A DNA stretch of 36,077 bases from CAZPMT01 sp964587655 (lineage in GTDB: Bacteria > Hydrogenedentota > Hydrogenedentia > Hydrogenedentales > SLHB01). The stretch is from assembly GCA_964587655.1 (NCBI GenBank), contig CAZPMT010000043.1, positions 1 through 36,077 of the forward strand, given 5' to 3'. Shown piece by piece: positions 23,498 to 31,893 of the stretch. The translations under genes and the position numbers were made by a program. The notes beneath the pieces are model-generated. The model worked only from the letters and a program-made list of their open reading frames with translations, was not told the DNA's origin and did no database searches. Position 1 is the first letter of the stretch, and each line of letters starts with the position of its first letter.

Positions 23498-23527
23498 ATT
23501 ATAGCCGCGACAGGGCCACCGTGTCAA
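23498..23527 (-). promoter_or_regulatory. Consensus sigma-70 promoter for the Met/Hdr operon
   Basis: The minus strand has TTGACA (23527-23522), an 18-base spacer and TATAAT (23503-23498), both hexamers perfect. The expected start is near 23491, giving a leader of about 117 bases before the first gene. No other promoter of this quality is visible between genes of the operon, which are separated by 40 bases or less. Confidence 0.75.
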
Positions 23528-23772
23528 AATCGTGACTTTCTTCATGTCCGTTTGCCTTTCTTCCGGGATTGCGCCGATTATCGGACGACTCCGCAAGAAT
23601 CCTACCGTAGCGAAGTGAAATTGCAGGCCCTATGCTCGTACATCCGCGTAGCTTTCTTCTGCCAATACACACCGAAATGTAGCTTGTGCGTATTGAAACA
23701 GTAACCCAACCAAGACACGCAAGAGGCGTGCCCATACCCCCAACTCCCGTACCCGGCAAGCCGTTCGGTCAC

Positions 23773-23801
23773 TTGTGGTTTTGCAGGAATATCCGTAAAA
23801 T
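23773..23801 (+). promoter_or_regulatory. Promoter for the zinc-ribbon membrane protein
   Basis: TTGTGG (23773-23778), a 17-base spacer and TAAAAT (23796-23801). Transcription would start around 23808, only a few bases before the first ATG (23814), so either the message is nearly leaderless or translation begins at the internal ATG 23880. Confidence 0.5.
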
Positions 23802-23813
23802 AGGGATAGGAGC

Positions 23814-24479
23814 ATGTCCCATGCGTCCGAGGCAAGTGCTGGCATGAACCGGGGTGGCATAGGTGAGGGTTGCGCGACGATGAGTCCGGCGCAAAAGACC
23901 ATTCAGTGCGGGATCTGCGGTCACGAAATGATGATCCCTCCCGGCTACGAAAACGTCGCGGGCCGTTGCCGCATATGCGGGGGAACCGTAAGCGCGACCC
24001 AGTCGCCGCCGGCAAGCAGGCTTGACGACACCATCCGTTCCGCGCGGCCCAAACCACAACCCACGTCCGCGGAAAATCTGAGGAAGGTTCGTAGCGCCGC
24101 GCTTCACGGACTTGTGGGAGGTGCGTTGGGAGCACTGGTAGGCGGCGTCGTCATGGCCGTGTTCTTCTTCTTGCGCGGGAAGACCGGCGAACAGACGACG
24201 ATCGCGGCCTTCCTTGCGAGCGCGAACCCGGGGATTCTTGCCGGTTTCGTCATCTGTTCGAGTTGGGCCGTCATCCGGCGGCTCGCTTTGGGGCCTCTCA
24301 TGGGCCTTCTGGTCGGGGCCTCCGTCGGCCTTGTCACGGGAACGCTGATGCACGTCATGGAATCGGCTCTCGTGACTCCGCCCGAGATGCGTGTGTGGGC
24401 GGCCGCCCTGCTGTCTTTGCTCGGCGGCGGCGTGGTGGGCTTTATTCTCGGGGCGAAGGTCGGCTCGCCCAACGATTGA
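23814..24479 (+). CDS. Zinc-ribbon membrane protein of unknown function
   Basis: Up to 221 residues. A short zinc ribbon (CGICGHEMMIPPGYENVAGRCRICGG, quoted here only for its two CxxC pairs: CGIC and CRIC) is followed by a Pro-rich linker and four hydrophobic Gly/Ala-rich segments (about 98-120, 130-150, 158-175, 192-213), so an inner-membrane protein is predicted. Start choice is uncertain: 23814 has GGAG almost touching it, whereas 23880 (MSPAQKTIQC) follows GGTGAGGG at good spacing and begins right before the zinc ribbon. It is divergent from the Met/Hdr operon with a separate promoter. The family is not recognised. Confidence 0.65.
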   Translation: MSHASEASAGMNRGGIGEGCATMSPAQKTIQCGICGHEMMIPPGYENVAGRCRICGGTVSATQSPPASRLDDTIRSARPKPQPTSAENLRKVRSAALHGLVGGALGALVGGVVMAVFFFLRGKTGEQTTIAAFLASANPGILAGFVICSSWAVIRRLALGPLMGLLVGASVGLVTGTLMHVMESALVTPPEMRVWAAALLSLLGGGVVGFILGAKVGSPND

Positions 24480-24598
24480 TGGCTCATCCGGTTCAAGCGT
24501 GCTTGGTTTCCACTCCGTCGTGCTCGTGGTCGTAATCGTAATCGAAGAATGAACAGTCGCAATCACAAAGAGCATTCCCGAGGTGCAAGGCTCTTACG

Positions 24599-24770
24599 TA
24601 GATTCGGCAATTGGAGCCAGTTGGGTTTGTCCAAGTAGTGGACAAAGTGGACGTTGTGGACAATGTGGACGCAAACCTTGCAGATGATCCTTTTCCGCGT
24701 CCACATCGTCCACAAAGTCCACGTCGTCCATCATTTCGGGAAGCACCTTAAACCTTGACCGCCGAATCTA
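24599..24770. mobile_element. 172-bp MITE-like element with TAGATTCGGC ends
   Basis: The left end TAGATTCGGC (24599-24608) is repeated inverted at 24761-24770. The interior is a large imperfect palindrome built from GTGGAC words on one side and GTCCAC on the other, and encodes nothing. It matches the element at 33228-33398 over nearly its whole length. It ends 3 bp from the TAA of the DUF2851 gene. The segment 24480-24598 shows nothing else. Confidence 0.8.
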
Positions 24771-24773
24771 GGG

Positions 24774-26249
24774 TTACGGAAGCCGGCCCGGAACCAGGAA
24801 CTGAACGACGGTGCAGTTGTGGCAGGACGGGTTTGACTCGCACCAGTCCTGATGAAGTTGCATCAATCCCTGTTGGGTCCGGAAGCTCAGCCGGGCCTGC
24901 CGGGCGGCATCCGGACCGAGCACGCGCGGCAACATGATCTTGAGCACGTGGTTCTCCGGCTCTTTGGGCAAGCGCGAGAAGAATTCGAGGACCTGCTTTT
25001 CGCGCTCGAGGTCGCGGTCATGCCGGGCGATGGCGAGGGCCCCGGGAACGAAAACGTTGCCGATAATACAGCGGACGCGTCCGGGACCCAGCAAGGCGCA
25101 CGGTTCCCGCATCGGTTTGCCCGTCCACGTGCAGTGGCGGGCCCAGAATCCCATCGGGGTGGGAAACATCTCTTCGAAAGCCTGGCGCGTTTGCGCGGGC
25201 GTAAGGTTGCCGTTCGCGCCGGCGCGCCACACCCGTTCGATCGTTTCCACCAGCCCAACATCCACCGTGTGGGCGAGAAAGCGGGCGGCCCCAGCCAGGC
25301 GCCGTTCGGGATAGTTGACCGGGCGCACGCCGATGCGGCGCCACGGAAGCGGAAGGGATCTCAGCCCGGGAAGCTTGTCGCGACGGTACGCGCGCAGCCG
25401 TCCGAAGTGCGGCAGCGCGTCGCAACCCGGCGGAAGCTCCTCGGGCAAGAGACCCGCGATCTGAAAAAAAGCCGCCTCGAGCAGCAGCGGATCCTGACGG
25501 GCAAGCTGGCGCACGCGCTCGTAATGAAGCTGCCGTGCGATGCCCCGGAAATGATGCTTGAAGTGCGCGTATCCACACGCGGTCAGAAAGGCTTCATAGA
25601 CGGCCTGTTCCATGCCGGCCTTTTCCATCCGATCCCGGAGCAGGCGGGCCTTGTTGAGCATGCGCCACTCGCCCGCGAGCGCCAACAGGTTGTTGATGCC
25701 GTCCATCCCGTGCAGGCGCACGAGTTCCGAGCACTGACCCGCCGTCGCGCAGGCCTGATAAGGATAATCCTCGACAAGAAGCCGGTCGGCGAGTGAAGCG
25801 ATATCCTCTTCGAGGAAACGCGCGAGCAACAGACACGGAATGCGGCGGCCGCTCGATGTGACCGGCGGCCTCGATGGAGGGTCGCGCTCCAACACCGCGA
25901 CCAAGAGCACGTCATCGTAACGGGGATCAAGATGGTGTCCGTGCTGGAACCACGCGGCGTGGTCTATGTGCACCTCGACGTCGCCCGTACGCGACGTCCC
26001 GTTGAACTGGATCTGCGCGCCCTTGAAATCCGGCCCCTCGCCGTGGTTCCACCAGCCCGGCGAAAGCACGGCTATGGCGGCCCCTTCATCCGTTTGAAGA
26101 CGCGACTCGAAAAAGAGCTGGTCATACCAGACACACTGGACAACGTTCTCCGAGACAGGACTCGACGGGCCTTCCCGCGTACCGTCCACGAGATGCCGGA
26201 ACTGGCCATATTCCTCGGAGAAGCGGAGCGCTGTGCGTTTCGTGTTCAT
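24774..26249 (-). CDS. DUF2851 family protein
   Basis: The 491 residues from ATG 26249 (AAGGA six bases upstream; the longer frame to 26303 lacks a site) match DUF2851, a widespread family in Bacteroidota and PVC bacteria. Visible marks are VQCVWYDQLFF near the N-terminus, VLSPGWWNHGEGPDFKGAQI, GDVEVHIDHAAWFQHGHHLD and NVLLVAVLERD-like strands (reminiscent of restriction-endonuclease-fold proteins). The C-terminal Cys-rich end CESNPSCHNCTVVQFL looks like a metal site. Function is unknown; a nucleic-acid role is sometimes suspected from the fold. It is a single gene with a MITE at its 3' end. Confidence 0.85.
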   Translation of the reverse strand: MNTKRTALRFSEEYGQFRHLVDGTREGPSSPVSENVVQCVWYDQLFFESRLQTDEGAAIAVLSPGWWNHGEGPDFKGAQIQFNGTSRTGDVEVHIDHAAWFQHGHHLDPRYDDVLLVAVLERDPPSRPPVTSSGRRIPCLLLARFLEEDIASLADRLLVEDYPYQACATAGQCSELVRLHGMDGINNLLALAGEWRMLNKARLLRDRMEKAGMEQAVYEAFLTACGYAHFKHHFRGIARQLHYERVRQLARQDPLLLEAAFFQIAGLLPEELPPGCDALPHFGRLRAYRRDKLPGLRSLPLPWRRIGVRPVNYPERRLAGAARFLAHTVDVGLVETIERVWRAGANGNLTPAQTRQAFEEMFPTPMGFWARHCTWTGKPMREPCALLGPGRVRCIIGNVFVPGALAIARHDRDLEREKQVLEFFSRLPKEPENHVLKIMLPRVLGPDAARQARLSFRTQQGLMQLHQDWCESNPSCHNCTVVQFLVPGRLP

Positions 26250-26702
26250 GCGTTGTCCTTCAGATTGTGCACTGACCGCCCCGCGAGACGATCCCTGCGA
26301 CAATCCTGACGCTCAATGCTAACAGATATGGCGTGTCCAGCACACGGCAACCTGCGCCGCAAGGTAACCATTCAGTCACAGTTGGATTGCCGAACGCGCA
26401 CTTCATCAGCAGGTCCTCTTGATCCTTTACATTGTTTATGATCAAGATGCACAAAAAGTTTAGCCCTTTTTGTACTACTATCCGTCAAGATCTTGTCTTC
26501 TTGCAAAGATTCTCTTTGTGTTCTATGAGTTCTTTGTGGTTGAGATCACATGACTTTGTCAGTTTGGCTGCGGCTATGACGCGCTGTGTCTGAATGGTTG
26601 CCCCGCAAGATCTCGATGATGTTTGTGTCGCGTACCGATGGTGCGTATCATCGCGGTGCTGCCGTCTTGGATCTATAAGCGGACGGTAGTGAAAGGGCGG
26701 GC
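26250..26702. other. Intergenic region with one hairpin
   Basis: These 450 bases between divergent genes contain a hairpin ACAAAAAG-TTTAGCC-CTTTTTGT (26451-26473), which ends in a T-rich strand and could act as a weak bidirectional terminator or operator. The rest is more AT-rich than its surroundings. A 64-codon minus-strand frame across it has no support. Confidence 0.45.
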
Positions 26703-27794
26703 ATGATGACTATGCGGGAGCGGATGCTGGCGCTGGTTCAGGGACGGGAACATGACCGTGTTCCATTTGCCCAGTATACCGGCTTGGCGGGATTGAACGA
26801 GGACATCTGGTCCGTCGTAGGCCGCGAAAACATGGGCCTGCTGGCGTGGTGCGGCGTGCATTGGATCGAGACGCCGAACTGCCGCTTCACGTATGAGGAC
26901 ATCGAGCGGGACGGGCGAAACGGTTTCCGAAGCACATTGCACACGCCGGAAGGATCGCTATATGAGGAGCGGCTCTACGAGCCCACGTTCGGCACTTCCG
27001 CAAACGTGCGCCATTTCGTCAAGGAGCCTGAGGACTACAAGATCCTGATGGCGTATTTCCGAGACTTCTCCGTGCACATGGACATCGACTCACTCATGCT
27101 GGCCGTGAAACAGCTCGGCGACGACGGCCTGCCGCACGTGGGTGCGCCGCGCACGCCATATCAACAGTTGTGGGTGCAGTGGGTGGACCTGACGGACCTG
27201 TGCGTTCATATCGCGATGTTTCCGGACATAATGGAGGAAGTTATTGCGCTGATGACGGAAGTCCAGCACAGGATCTTCATCGCGGTGTGCGACGCCGTCC
27301 GCGCGGGCGCGCCAATTCCCTACGTCGTATTCGGCGACAACATCACCGCGCCCGCGATTGGCGAGCAGTATTTCCGGAAATATTGCGTGCCTTCATACAA
27401 CGAACTTGCCGGAATGCTCGATGAAACCGGCAAGGATATCCCCGTGTTCGTTCACATGGACGGCGATCTGAAAGCGTTGTGGGGCGCGATTGGGGAGTCG
27501 TCAGTGCGCGGCCTCGACTCGTTCTCGCCGCCGCCGGACAACGACACGCGCGTGGCCGACGCCATCGCCAACTGGCCCGACATGCGGGTCTGTCTCAACT
27601 TTCCTTCGTCGGTTCACGTTGTTGAGGAAGACGAGATTTACAATGCCGCCGCGCAGATCCTAGCGGAAGGCGGACACAGCGGCCGATTGCAGATTCAGAT
27701 CTCGGAAAACGTTCCGCCGGGCGTTTGGCGCAAGAGCTTCCCGCAGATCGTGAAAGCGATCAAGGATTTTGGGCCGATTCGCGCATCGCTGTAG
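26703..27794 (+). CDS. UROD-family protein (uroporphyrinogen decarboxylase/corrinoid methyltransferase superfamily)
   Basis: The 363 residues have the family frame: MTMRERMLALVQGREHDRVP at the start, a central DAVRAGAPIPYVVFGDNITAP, VFVHMDGDLKALWGAIGES and a final PPGVWRKSFPQIVKAIKDFG. This fits the UROD/MtaA/CmuA group, in which many members demethylate small methylated compounds with cobalamin partners, rather than true HemE. Substrate cannot be named. Methyl transfer would suit a host with a tetrahydrofolate methyl pathway, but there is no cobalamin-binding protein next door. ATG 26703 and 26706 are equivalent starts after GGGCGGGC. Its 3' end overlaps the convergent membrane-protein gene by 35 bp. 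Confidence 0.8.
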   Translation: MMTMRERMLALVQGREHDRVPFAQYTGLAGLNEDIWSVVGRENMGLLAWCGVHWIETPNCRFTYEDIERDGRNGFRSTLHTPEGSLYEERLYEPTFGTSANVRHFVKEPEDYKILMAYFRDFSVHMDIDSLMLAVKQLGDDGLPHVGAPRTPYQQLWVQWVDLTDLCVHIAMFPDIMEEVIALMTEVQHRIFIAVCDAVRAGAPIPYVVFGDNITAPAIGEQYFRKYCVPSYNELAGMLDETGKDIPVFVHMDGDLKALWGAIGESSVRGLDSFSPPPDNDTRVADAIANWPDMRVCLNFPSSVHVVEEDEIYNAAAQILAEGGHSGRLQIQISENVPPGVWRKSFPQIVKAIKDFGPIRASL

Positions 27795-28944
27795 TATCCG
27801 AACGGACGCGCGCAAAGGCGTAGCCGCACAAAAGCAGACCGCACGCGACGAAGGCGATCTGCGTCCACCAGAACCCGCCGCCGTGGAATCCATCGGGATA
27901 GCCCATCTTGACGAACTGGAAAGCGAACGTGCTCCAGAGGACCCATGTGAAAAGAATGGCCGTTGTCTTGAGGTCCGTGCGAGGCGGACGCCGTCGCCAA
28001 ACGAGGATGGCCGCGACGAGAAGCAGCAGCGCGGCGCAGAGGTATAGTCCGAGGGCCGCCTGCGGCATTGCCTTTCGTTCAACGACCCAGTAGGTCATGG
28101 TGTTATAGCCGTTCCAGAGGGGGACGAGCCACGCGATGTAAATGAGGCCGAGCCATGCCGGCATCCGCCACTGCACAGGCTTCGGACCCACGAGATCTTC
28201 ATCGAGCACGTAGGCGGCGAGACCCCACGAGAGGCCGCCGCACAGTCCCCATGACATCTCCGCCACCTTCCACCAGTCAATGGGAATCCCGGTGCGTTCT
28301 CCGAACACGCACAACCAACTGCCGAACGGGAACCCGAATCCGAATCCGGCCGCACTGCAAACGGCGAAGAGTAATGCCGCGCGGTCGCGTTTCACGAAGC
28401 GAAGCCACGCGAGAAACAACAGCAGCGACAACGTCATGCCCCACGTACCGTCGCCGCCCGACAGTCCGCCAGCGGGCAGGAACGAAGCCGTGAGAAGATA
28501 GAGCGCTATCAACACCGGCGCGACCCAAACGTCTTTCCAACCGTATGAGGTGTTGCCGAGCATCATGCCGAACACGCCGCCGGCGAAACCGCCCCATAAC
28601 GCGCCTTTGAACAGCAGCAGGATCGTGCAGATGAGATGAAAGCCCGGTTTGCCAAGCGATCCGGCGATGGATCCGTAGCTCATCGCACCGCCGATCGCCA
28701 TACCGAGTCCGCCCGCGACTCCCAGCGCGGCCACACGGTTCAACTTGCGGCCGTCACAGGTCACGAGCGCCACGGCCAGTGCGCCGAGCACGCCCGGGAT
28801 CATGGCGCCGCGTTCGTGTCCGAACTGTCCGCGTATGCCCCAGCCGACTGCAATCGCCAGCCCGCACACCCAACAGTTTGTCGCCATTTGACAAACTGTG
28901 AGGTACGTCAGTATCCGCGTTCGTCTCATTACAAGCGCGTTCAT
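27760..28944 (-). CDS. Polytopic membrane protein of unknown function
   Basis: About 394 residues from ATG 28944 (28989 and 28929 are alternatives; none has a strong ribosome binding site). I count around ten hydrophobic segments separated by short polar loops, including IPGVLGALAVALVTC, GVAGGLGMAIGGAM and VLIALYLLTASFL. GWGIRGQFGHERGAMIPG near the N-terminus and SWGLCGGLSWGLAAYVLDED are distinctive but I cannot tie them to a named family. The first membrane segment contains the palindrome-encoded peptide TVCQMATNC (28873-28899). It converges on the UROD-family gene, with the coding regions overlapping by 35 bp. Confidence 0.7.
   Translation of the reverse strand: MNALVMRRTRILTYLTVCQMATNCWVCGLAIAVGWGIRGQFGHERGAMIPGVLGALAVALVTCDGRKLNRVAALGVAGGLGMAIGGAMSYGSIAGSLGKPGFHLICTILLLFKGALWGGFAGGVFGMMLGNTSYGWKDVWVAPVLIALYLLTASFLPAGGLSGGDGTWGMTLSLLLFLAWLRFVKRDRAALLFAVCSAAGFGFGFPFGSWLCVFGERTGIPIDWWKVAEMSWGLCGGLSWGLAAYVLDEDLVGPKPVQWRMPAWLGLIYIAWLVPLWNGYNTMTYWVVERKAMPQAALGLYLCAALLLLVAAILVWRRRPPRTDLKTTAILFTWVLWSTFAFQFVKMGYPDGFHGGGFWWTQIAFVACGLLLCGYAFARVRSDTTAMRESAQNP
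28873..28899. repeat. In-frame coding palindrome ACAGTTTGTC-N7-GACAAACTGT
   Basis: A 10-bp perfect inverted repeat with a 7-base loop that encodes TVCQMATNC in the membrane protein. It is the same stem, loop length and reading phase as 3764-3792 in the NamZ gene 25 kb away. Confidence 0.8.
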
Positions 28945-29063
28945 TTCATGCGGCCCCGTGTTTCGCATATGGTAACGCAAACACGCCAAGGTGCAAACAT
29001 TTTTCAGTTATTGCGGCGTCCTCACCCTTGCGTGCGGCAGGAATGCCGTTGCCACAGAAGCAT

Positions 29064-29105
29064 GCTGCCCGCGAGTCGCTCTTGCAGGAGCGACCCGCGG
29101 GCAGC
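29064..29105. repeat. Long hairpin downstream of the secreted C39-like protein
   Basis: GCTGCCCGCGAGTCGCTC pairs with the arm ending at 29105 over 18 bases with one mismatch and a six-base loop. It is 80 bp beyond the stop of the gene at 29185 and could end its transcript, although no T-tract follows. The GTCGCTC...GAGCGAC core looks like a dispersed repeat. Nothing else is seen in 28945-29184. Confidence 0.55.
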
Positions 29106-29184
29106 GTCTATCCCGAACTGATTTGTCGCCAGGCCGACGGCGACGAACAGGACTCCCAGTCCCGTCAGGCCCGGCACGGGTATA

Positions 29185-31482
29185 TCAGCGGCGTCTGCGC
29201 ATCAGCGACACACCGCTCAGTAACAGCACCCCGCCCATGGCGCCCAGGCACACCACTCCGGCCACGGGAACACTGCCCGCGGACAGCACCACCAGTTCGA
29301 ATGGCTCCGTCTGGACGATCGCTTTGGGTACGTTGTCGTAAACGCAGACGTAGGTGCCGGCGTCGAATTGCGCGACTGGGTCGAAGGTCAACGTCCTGGC
29401 GGTCTGGCCCGTGCGCTCGGCGTCGTCGTGGTACCACTTGTAGCCAGAACCCTCAGGGGCGGTCAGCACTACGACCATGCCTTCTTCGACGAAGTACGGA
29501 TCCCAGATGATCGTGCCTTCGACCGGGACCTCGCCTTCGCCTTCACCCTCTCCCTCTCCTTCGCCTTCACCCTCGCCTTCACCCTCGCCTTCACCCTCGC
29601 CTTCGCCACCCATAGGACCCGGGGCGGCGGTCACGTTCGACAGCCACCAACTCGTTGCGACCTGTTGCTGCCAGTAGGTGGGCGGGTTTTGCGGATTGGT
29701 AACGTCACGCCATGGAACGGCGACGTTTGTTGGGGTGATGGACCAGTTGTCGTGGGCAATGACGTAGTCCGTCTGCGGGAGAGGACCTTGGCCGTCGGGA
29801 TCACAGCCCACCACGTACCCAACAACGGTGACGGTGTGGCCGGTGGTCTCGATCGGATTGCCATAGTTATAGTTCCAGTACTCATCCGGAAGTCCGTCTC
29901 CGTCTCCGTCCCCGCTGCCCATGAAGGCGCCCCAGTCGTAGAACGTCACGTTGACTCCGGGCACGCAAGCCAGATTGGCGGCATGGCCATTCACCCGGTT
30001 CCAATGCGCAAACGAGGTCACGACTGGCCGGCCGACATCGATCTCCGTGACGATCGTGCTCCACCCATTGTCTTCACTAGCAGGCGGGCCCGGCACGTCA
30101 GAGCGCGTCGTACGCACGAACGTCCACAGGTGTCTGACCTTGGCGTACGGCGGAATCGCATAGCCTAGCAGGTGCGTCGCGTCCCACTTCACGAACTCGT
30201 CGAAGCCCGGCGGAATGTCTATGTCGAGCGTGCCGGGGACTTTGAAGACCCAGTTCGCGCGGTTCGGGCTGCCCACGCCGTTCGTGCACATGAACCAGCC
30301 AATGTGGTCGTTGGTCGTGCTTCCCACTCTGGGACCGATCCCAGGGTCAATGGGATCTATCAGCCCGGCCGCATTCGGGTGGAGCATGACAAGATCCCAA
30401 TACTGTGCCACATTCAATGCCGAGGTCGGAGAGCACCACGACTTACTAAGGCTTGCAGGCGGCTGGTTGTTGTCTGGCACGTTGACGACAAAGTCCCCGT
30501 CCGTGCATACCTGTTCACCTTCACCCTCACCCTCGCCCTCACCCTCGCCTTCACCCTCACCCTCGCCTTCACCACCTTCGTCACCCCAGAACTTCGCGGC
30601 CAATACGTCAAGCGCGTTCAGATTGTCGCCGCCCGCGAGACCCAACTGCGCAGCGGTTAGCGCCGGGAGTAGCGGCGGGGTGCCCCAGCAGTAGATGTTC
30701 CCTGGTCCCAACTGACTTGGCCCGGCAGGCGCGACGGAAAAGAACGGCACCCCCCAATGGTCGATGAATAGGGCGTCTACGTCATCGCCCGGCTGAAGAC
30801 CTAGCTGCCCGGCCATCCACTGAAGCAAGAAAGCTCCGTTCCCAGTCGATTTGAAAATGTCGGCCGGGCTAAAGCCGCCCAGCGAAAGAGAGCCTGGCGC
30901 CAACGAGAAGTAGGCAGTTACCCCTGGCGGCAATTCACCTGATGCCTTATAGCCCTCCAGATCCAGCGCGTCCAAATCATCCTCATTTGCAGGTTGAGCT
31001 CCAGGACCAACCAATCCAGACCGAAGTTCATCAATCGCTAGGACATTCGTGCCCAGGGGCTGTGTCCGAAACGCGTCGCCCGCCGCTTCGCCGAGTGTGG
31101 CTTCCGTGTTCACTCCCGTCTGTGCCATGCCCGCTGCGCTAGGGTCAACCGAGAAGTACCACCACAAATCTGGCCAGTACCGTTCTTCCGCGTCGGGTTC
31201 GTTCCCGTCCCAGATCTCCAGCGCGTCCACGTTGTCGCCGGGCACTAACCCCAACAGGGCCTTGTTAATGCCACTCATATTAGTGTTGTCCAGAATGCTG
31301 TAGAAGATGTGAGCAGGATCTCCCCCGCTTGTTGCCACGGCTGAACCGCCAACGCCCACAGCCCCATTGTCCACCGAGAAGTTGATCCCGCCGGCCGCCC
31401 AGACTTCACATGAAAGAATGAACATCGCCGCACTCATCAGGAGCAACCCGGGCAAATGTACAGCCAACGTGCTTTTCTTCAT
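29185..31482 (-). CDS. Secreted Gly-Glu-linked protein with C39-like papain-fold and Ig-like domains
   Basis: The 765 residues begin with a signal peptide (KKSTLAVHLPGLLLMSAAMF, cleavage near 30). Residues 31-300 contain three copies of a GLxPGDNVDALxI motif (about 78, 228, 281). A (GE)n linker at 304-323 leads to a papain-like C39 region with Cys350 (WCSPTSALN), His549 (TTGHTVTVVGY) and Asp578 (IAHDNW), so the catalytic triad looks present. A second (GE)n linker at 626-651 precedes an Ig-like domain (YKWYHDDAER, DAGTYVCVY). The end, VPVAGVVCLGAMGG then hydrophobic residues and MRRRR, resembles PEP-CTERM-like sorting tails. It should be exported and anchored or processed at the surface. GAGGAGG precedes ATG 31482. 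A -35/-10 pair lies 380 bp upstream. Confidence 0.85.
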   Translation of the reverse strand: MKKSTLAVHLPGLLLMSAAMFILSCEVWAAGGINFSVDNGAVGVGGSAVATSGGDPAHIFYSILDNTNMSGINKALLGLVPGDNVDALEIWDGNEPDAEERYWPDLWWYFSVDPSAAGMAQTGVNTEATLGEAAGDAFRTQPLGTNVLAIDELRSGLVGPGAQPANEDDLDALDLEGYKASGELPPGVTAYFSLAPGSLSLGGFSPADIFKSTGNGAFLLQWMAGQLGLQPGDDVDALFIDHWGVPFFSVAPAGPSQLGPGNIYCWGTPPLLPALTAAQLGLAGGDNLNALDVLAAKFWGDEGGEGEGEGEGEGEGEGEGEGEQVCTDGDFVVNVPDNNQPPASLSKSWCSPTSALNVAQYWDLVMLHPNAAGLIDPIDPGIGPRVGSTTNDHIGWFMCTNGVGSPNRANWVFKVPGTLDIDIPPGFDEFVKWDATHLLGYAIPPYAKVRHLWTFVRTTRSDVPGPPASEDNGWSTIVTEIDVGRPVVTSFAHWNRVNGHAANLACVPGVNVTFYDWGAFMGSGDGDGDGLPDEYWNYNYGNPIETTGHTVTVVGYVVGCDPDGQGPLPQTDYVIAHDNWSITPTNVAVPWRDVTNPQNPPTYWQQQVATSWWLSNVTAAPGPMGGEGEGEGEGEGEGEGEGEGEGEGEGEVPVEGTIIWDPYFVEEGMVVVLTAPEGSGYKWYHDDAERTGQTARTLTFDPVAQFDAGTYVCVYDNVPKAIVQTEPFELVVLSAGSVPVAGVVCLGAMGGVLLLSGVSLMRRRR

Positions 31483-31499
31483 GGTTCTGCCTCCTCTAC

Positions 31500-31538
31500 G
31501 GCTTTAGCGATCCGTTGTGACGGACTCGCGTGCTTGCC
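31500..31538 (-). promoter_or_regulatory. Hairpin in the leader just before the secreted protein
   Basis: The minus strand reads GGCAAGCAC, then a GCG-GTCCGT/ACGGAT-CGC hairpin, then TAAAGCCGTAGAGG, which runs into the ribosome binding site. GGCAA...AAAGCC flanking a hairpin is loosely like the c-di-GMP-I riboswitch core, which often precedes exported sorting-tail proteins. The match is weak and the second aptamer helix is not evident. Confidence 0.2.
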
Positions 31539-31863
31539 GTCGTTCAAGTTGATGTGCATCCCAACCCTTCCCATATAGAAATCCGCGCCCGTTTCACGGA
31601 TGATGTCGCGACGTATGCAGGAAGAGAACATTCGTATAATCGAAAGGCACGTGTCACGTGAAGACGAGAAGTACAGATCTCACTTCCTGCTGTAAATCGC
31701 CCCACTCGGCCCCGTGCGCCAAACTCACGGAGCTATGCTCGCGGCTCCCAACCGCTTTCCATGCACCACCCCCTCCCATGCAGCCTCGGGACTGCAAAAC
31801 ACAAACTCGCGACGCTTGCGGCCCCGATTGAAACTCTCCGGCACGCGCCATGTCTTTATCATT

Positions 31864-31893
31864 ATTGTATCCCGTTTGCGGCGATTTTGTCAA
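31864..31893 (-). promoter_or_regulatory. Sigma-70 promoter upstream of the secreted protein
   Basis: TTGACA (31893-31888), 18 bases, TACAAT (31869-31864) on the minus strand. The next supported gene is the secreted protein starting at 31482, so the leader would be about 375 bases. Frames inside this leader (for example 31654-31893) have no ribosome binding site or protein-like composition. The -35 box overlaps the stop of the small frame at 31890-32105. Confidence 0.6.

Noticed and set aside
24620..24740. Repeated GTGGAC words suggesting a CRISPR or tandem array
   Set aside because: Spacing is irregular and the words face both ways as the two sides of one palindrome. The same block with the same ends recurs at 33228-33398, so it is a MITE interior.
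26260..26454. A 64-codon minus-strand frame
   Set aside because: It has no ribosome binding site and no homology, and runs into the start of the DUF2851 gene in a region better described as intergenic.
29525..29610. Tandem CTTCGCCTTCACCCTCTC-like repeats on the plus strand
   Set aside because: These are simply the codons of the (GE)n linker of the secreted protein on the other strand; the second block is at 30510-30575. They are not a regulatory or CRISPR repeat.
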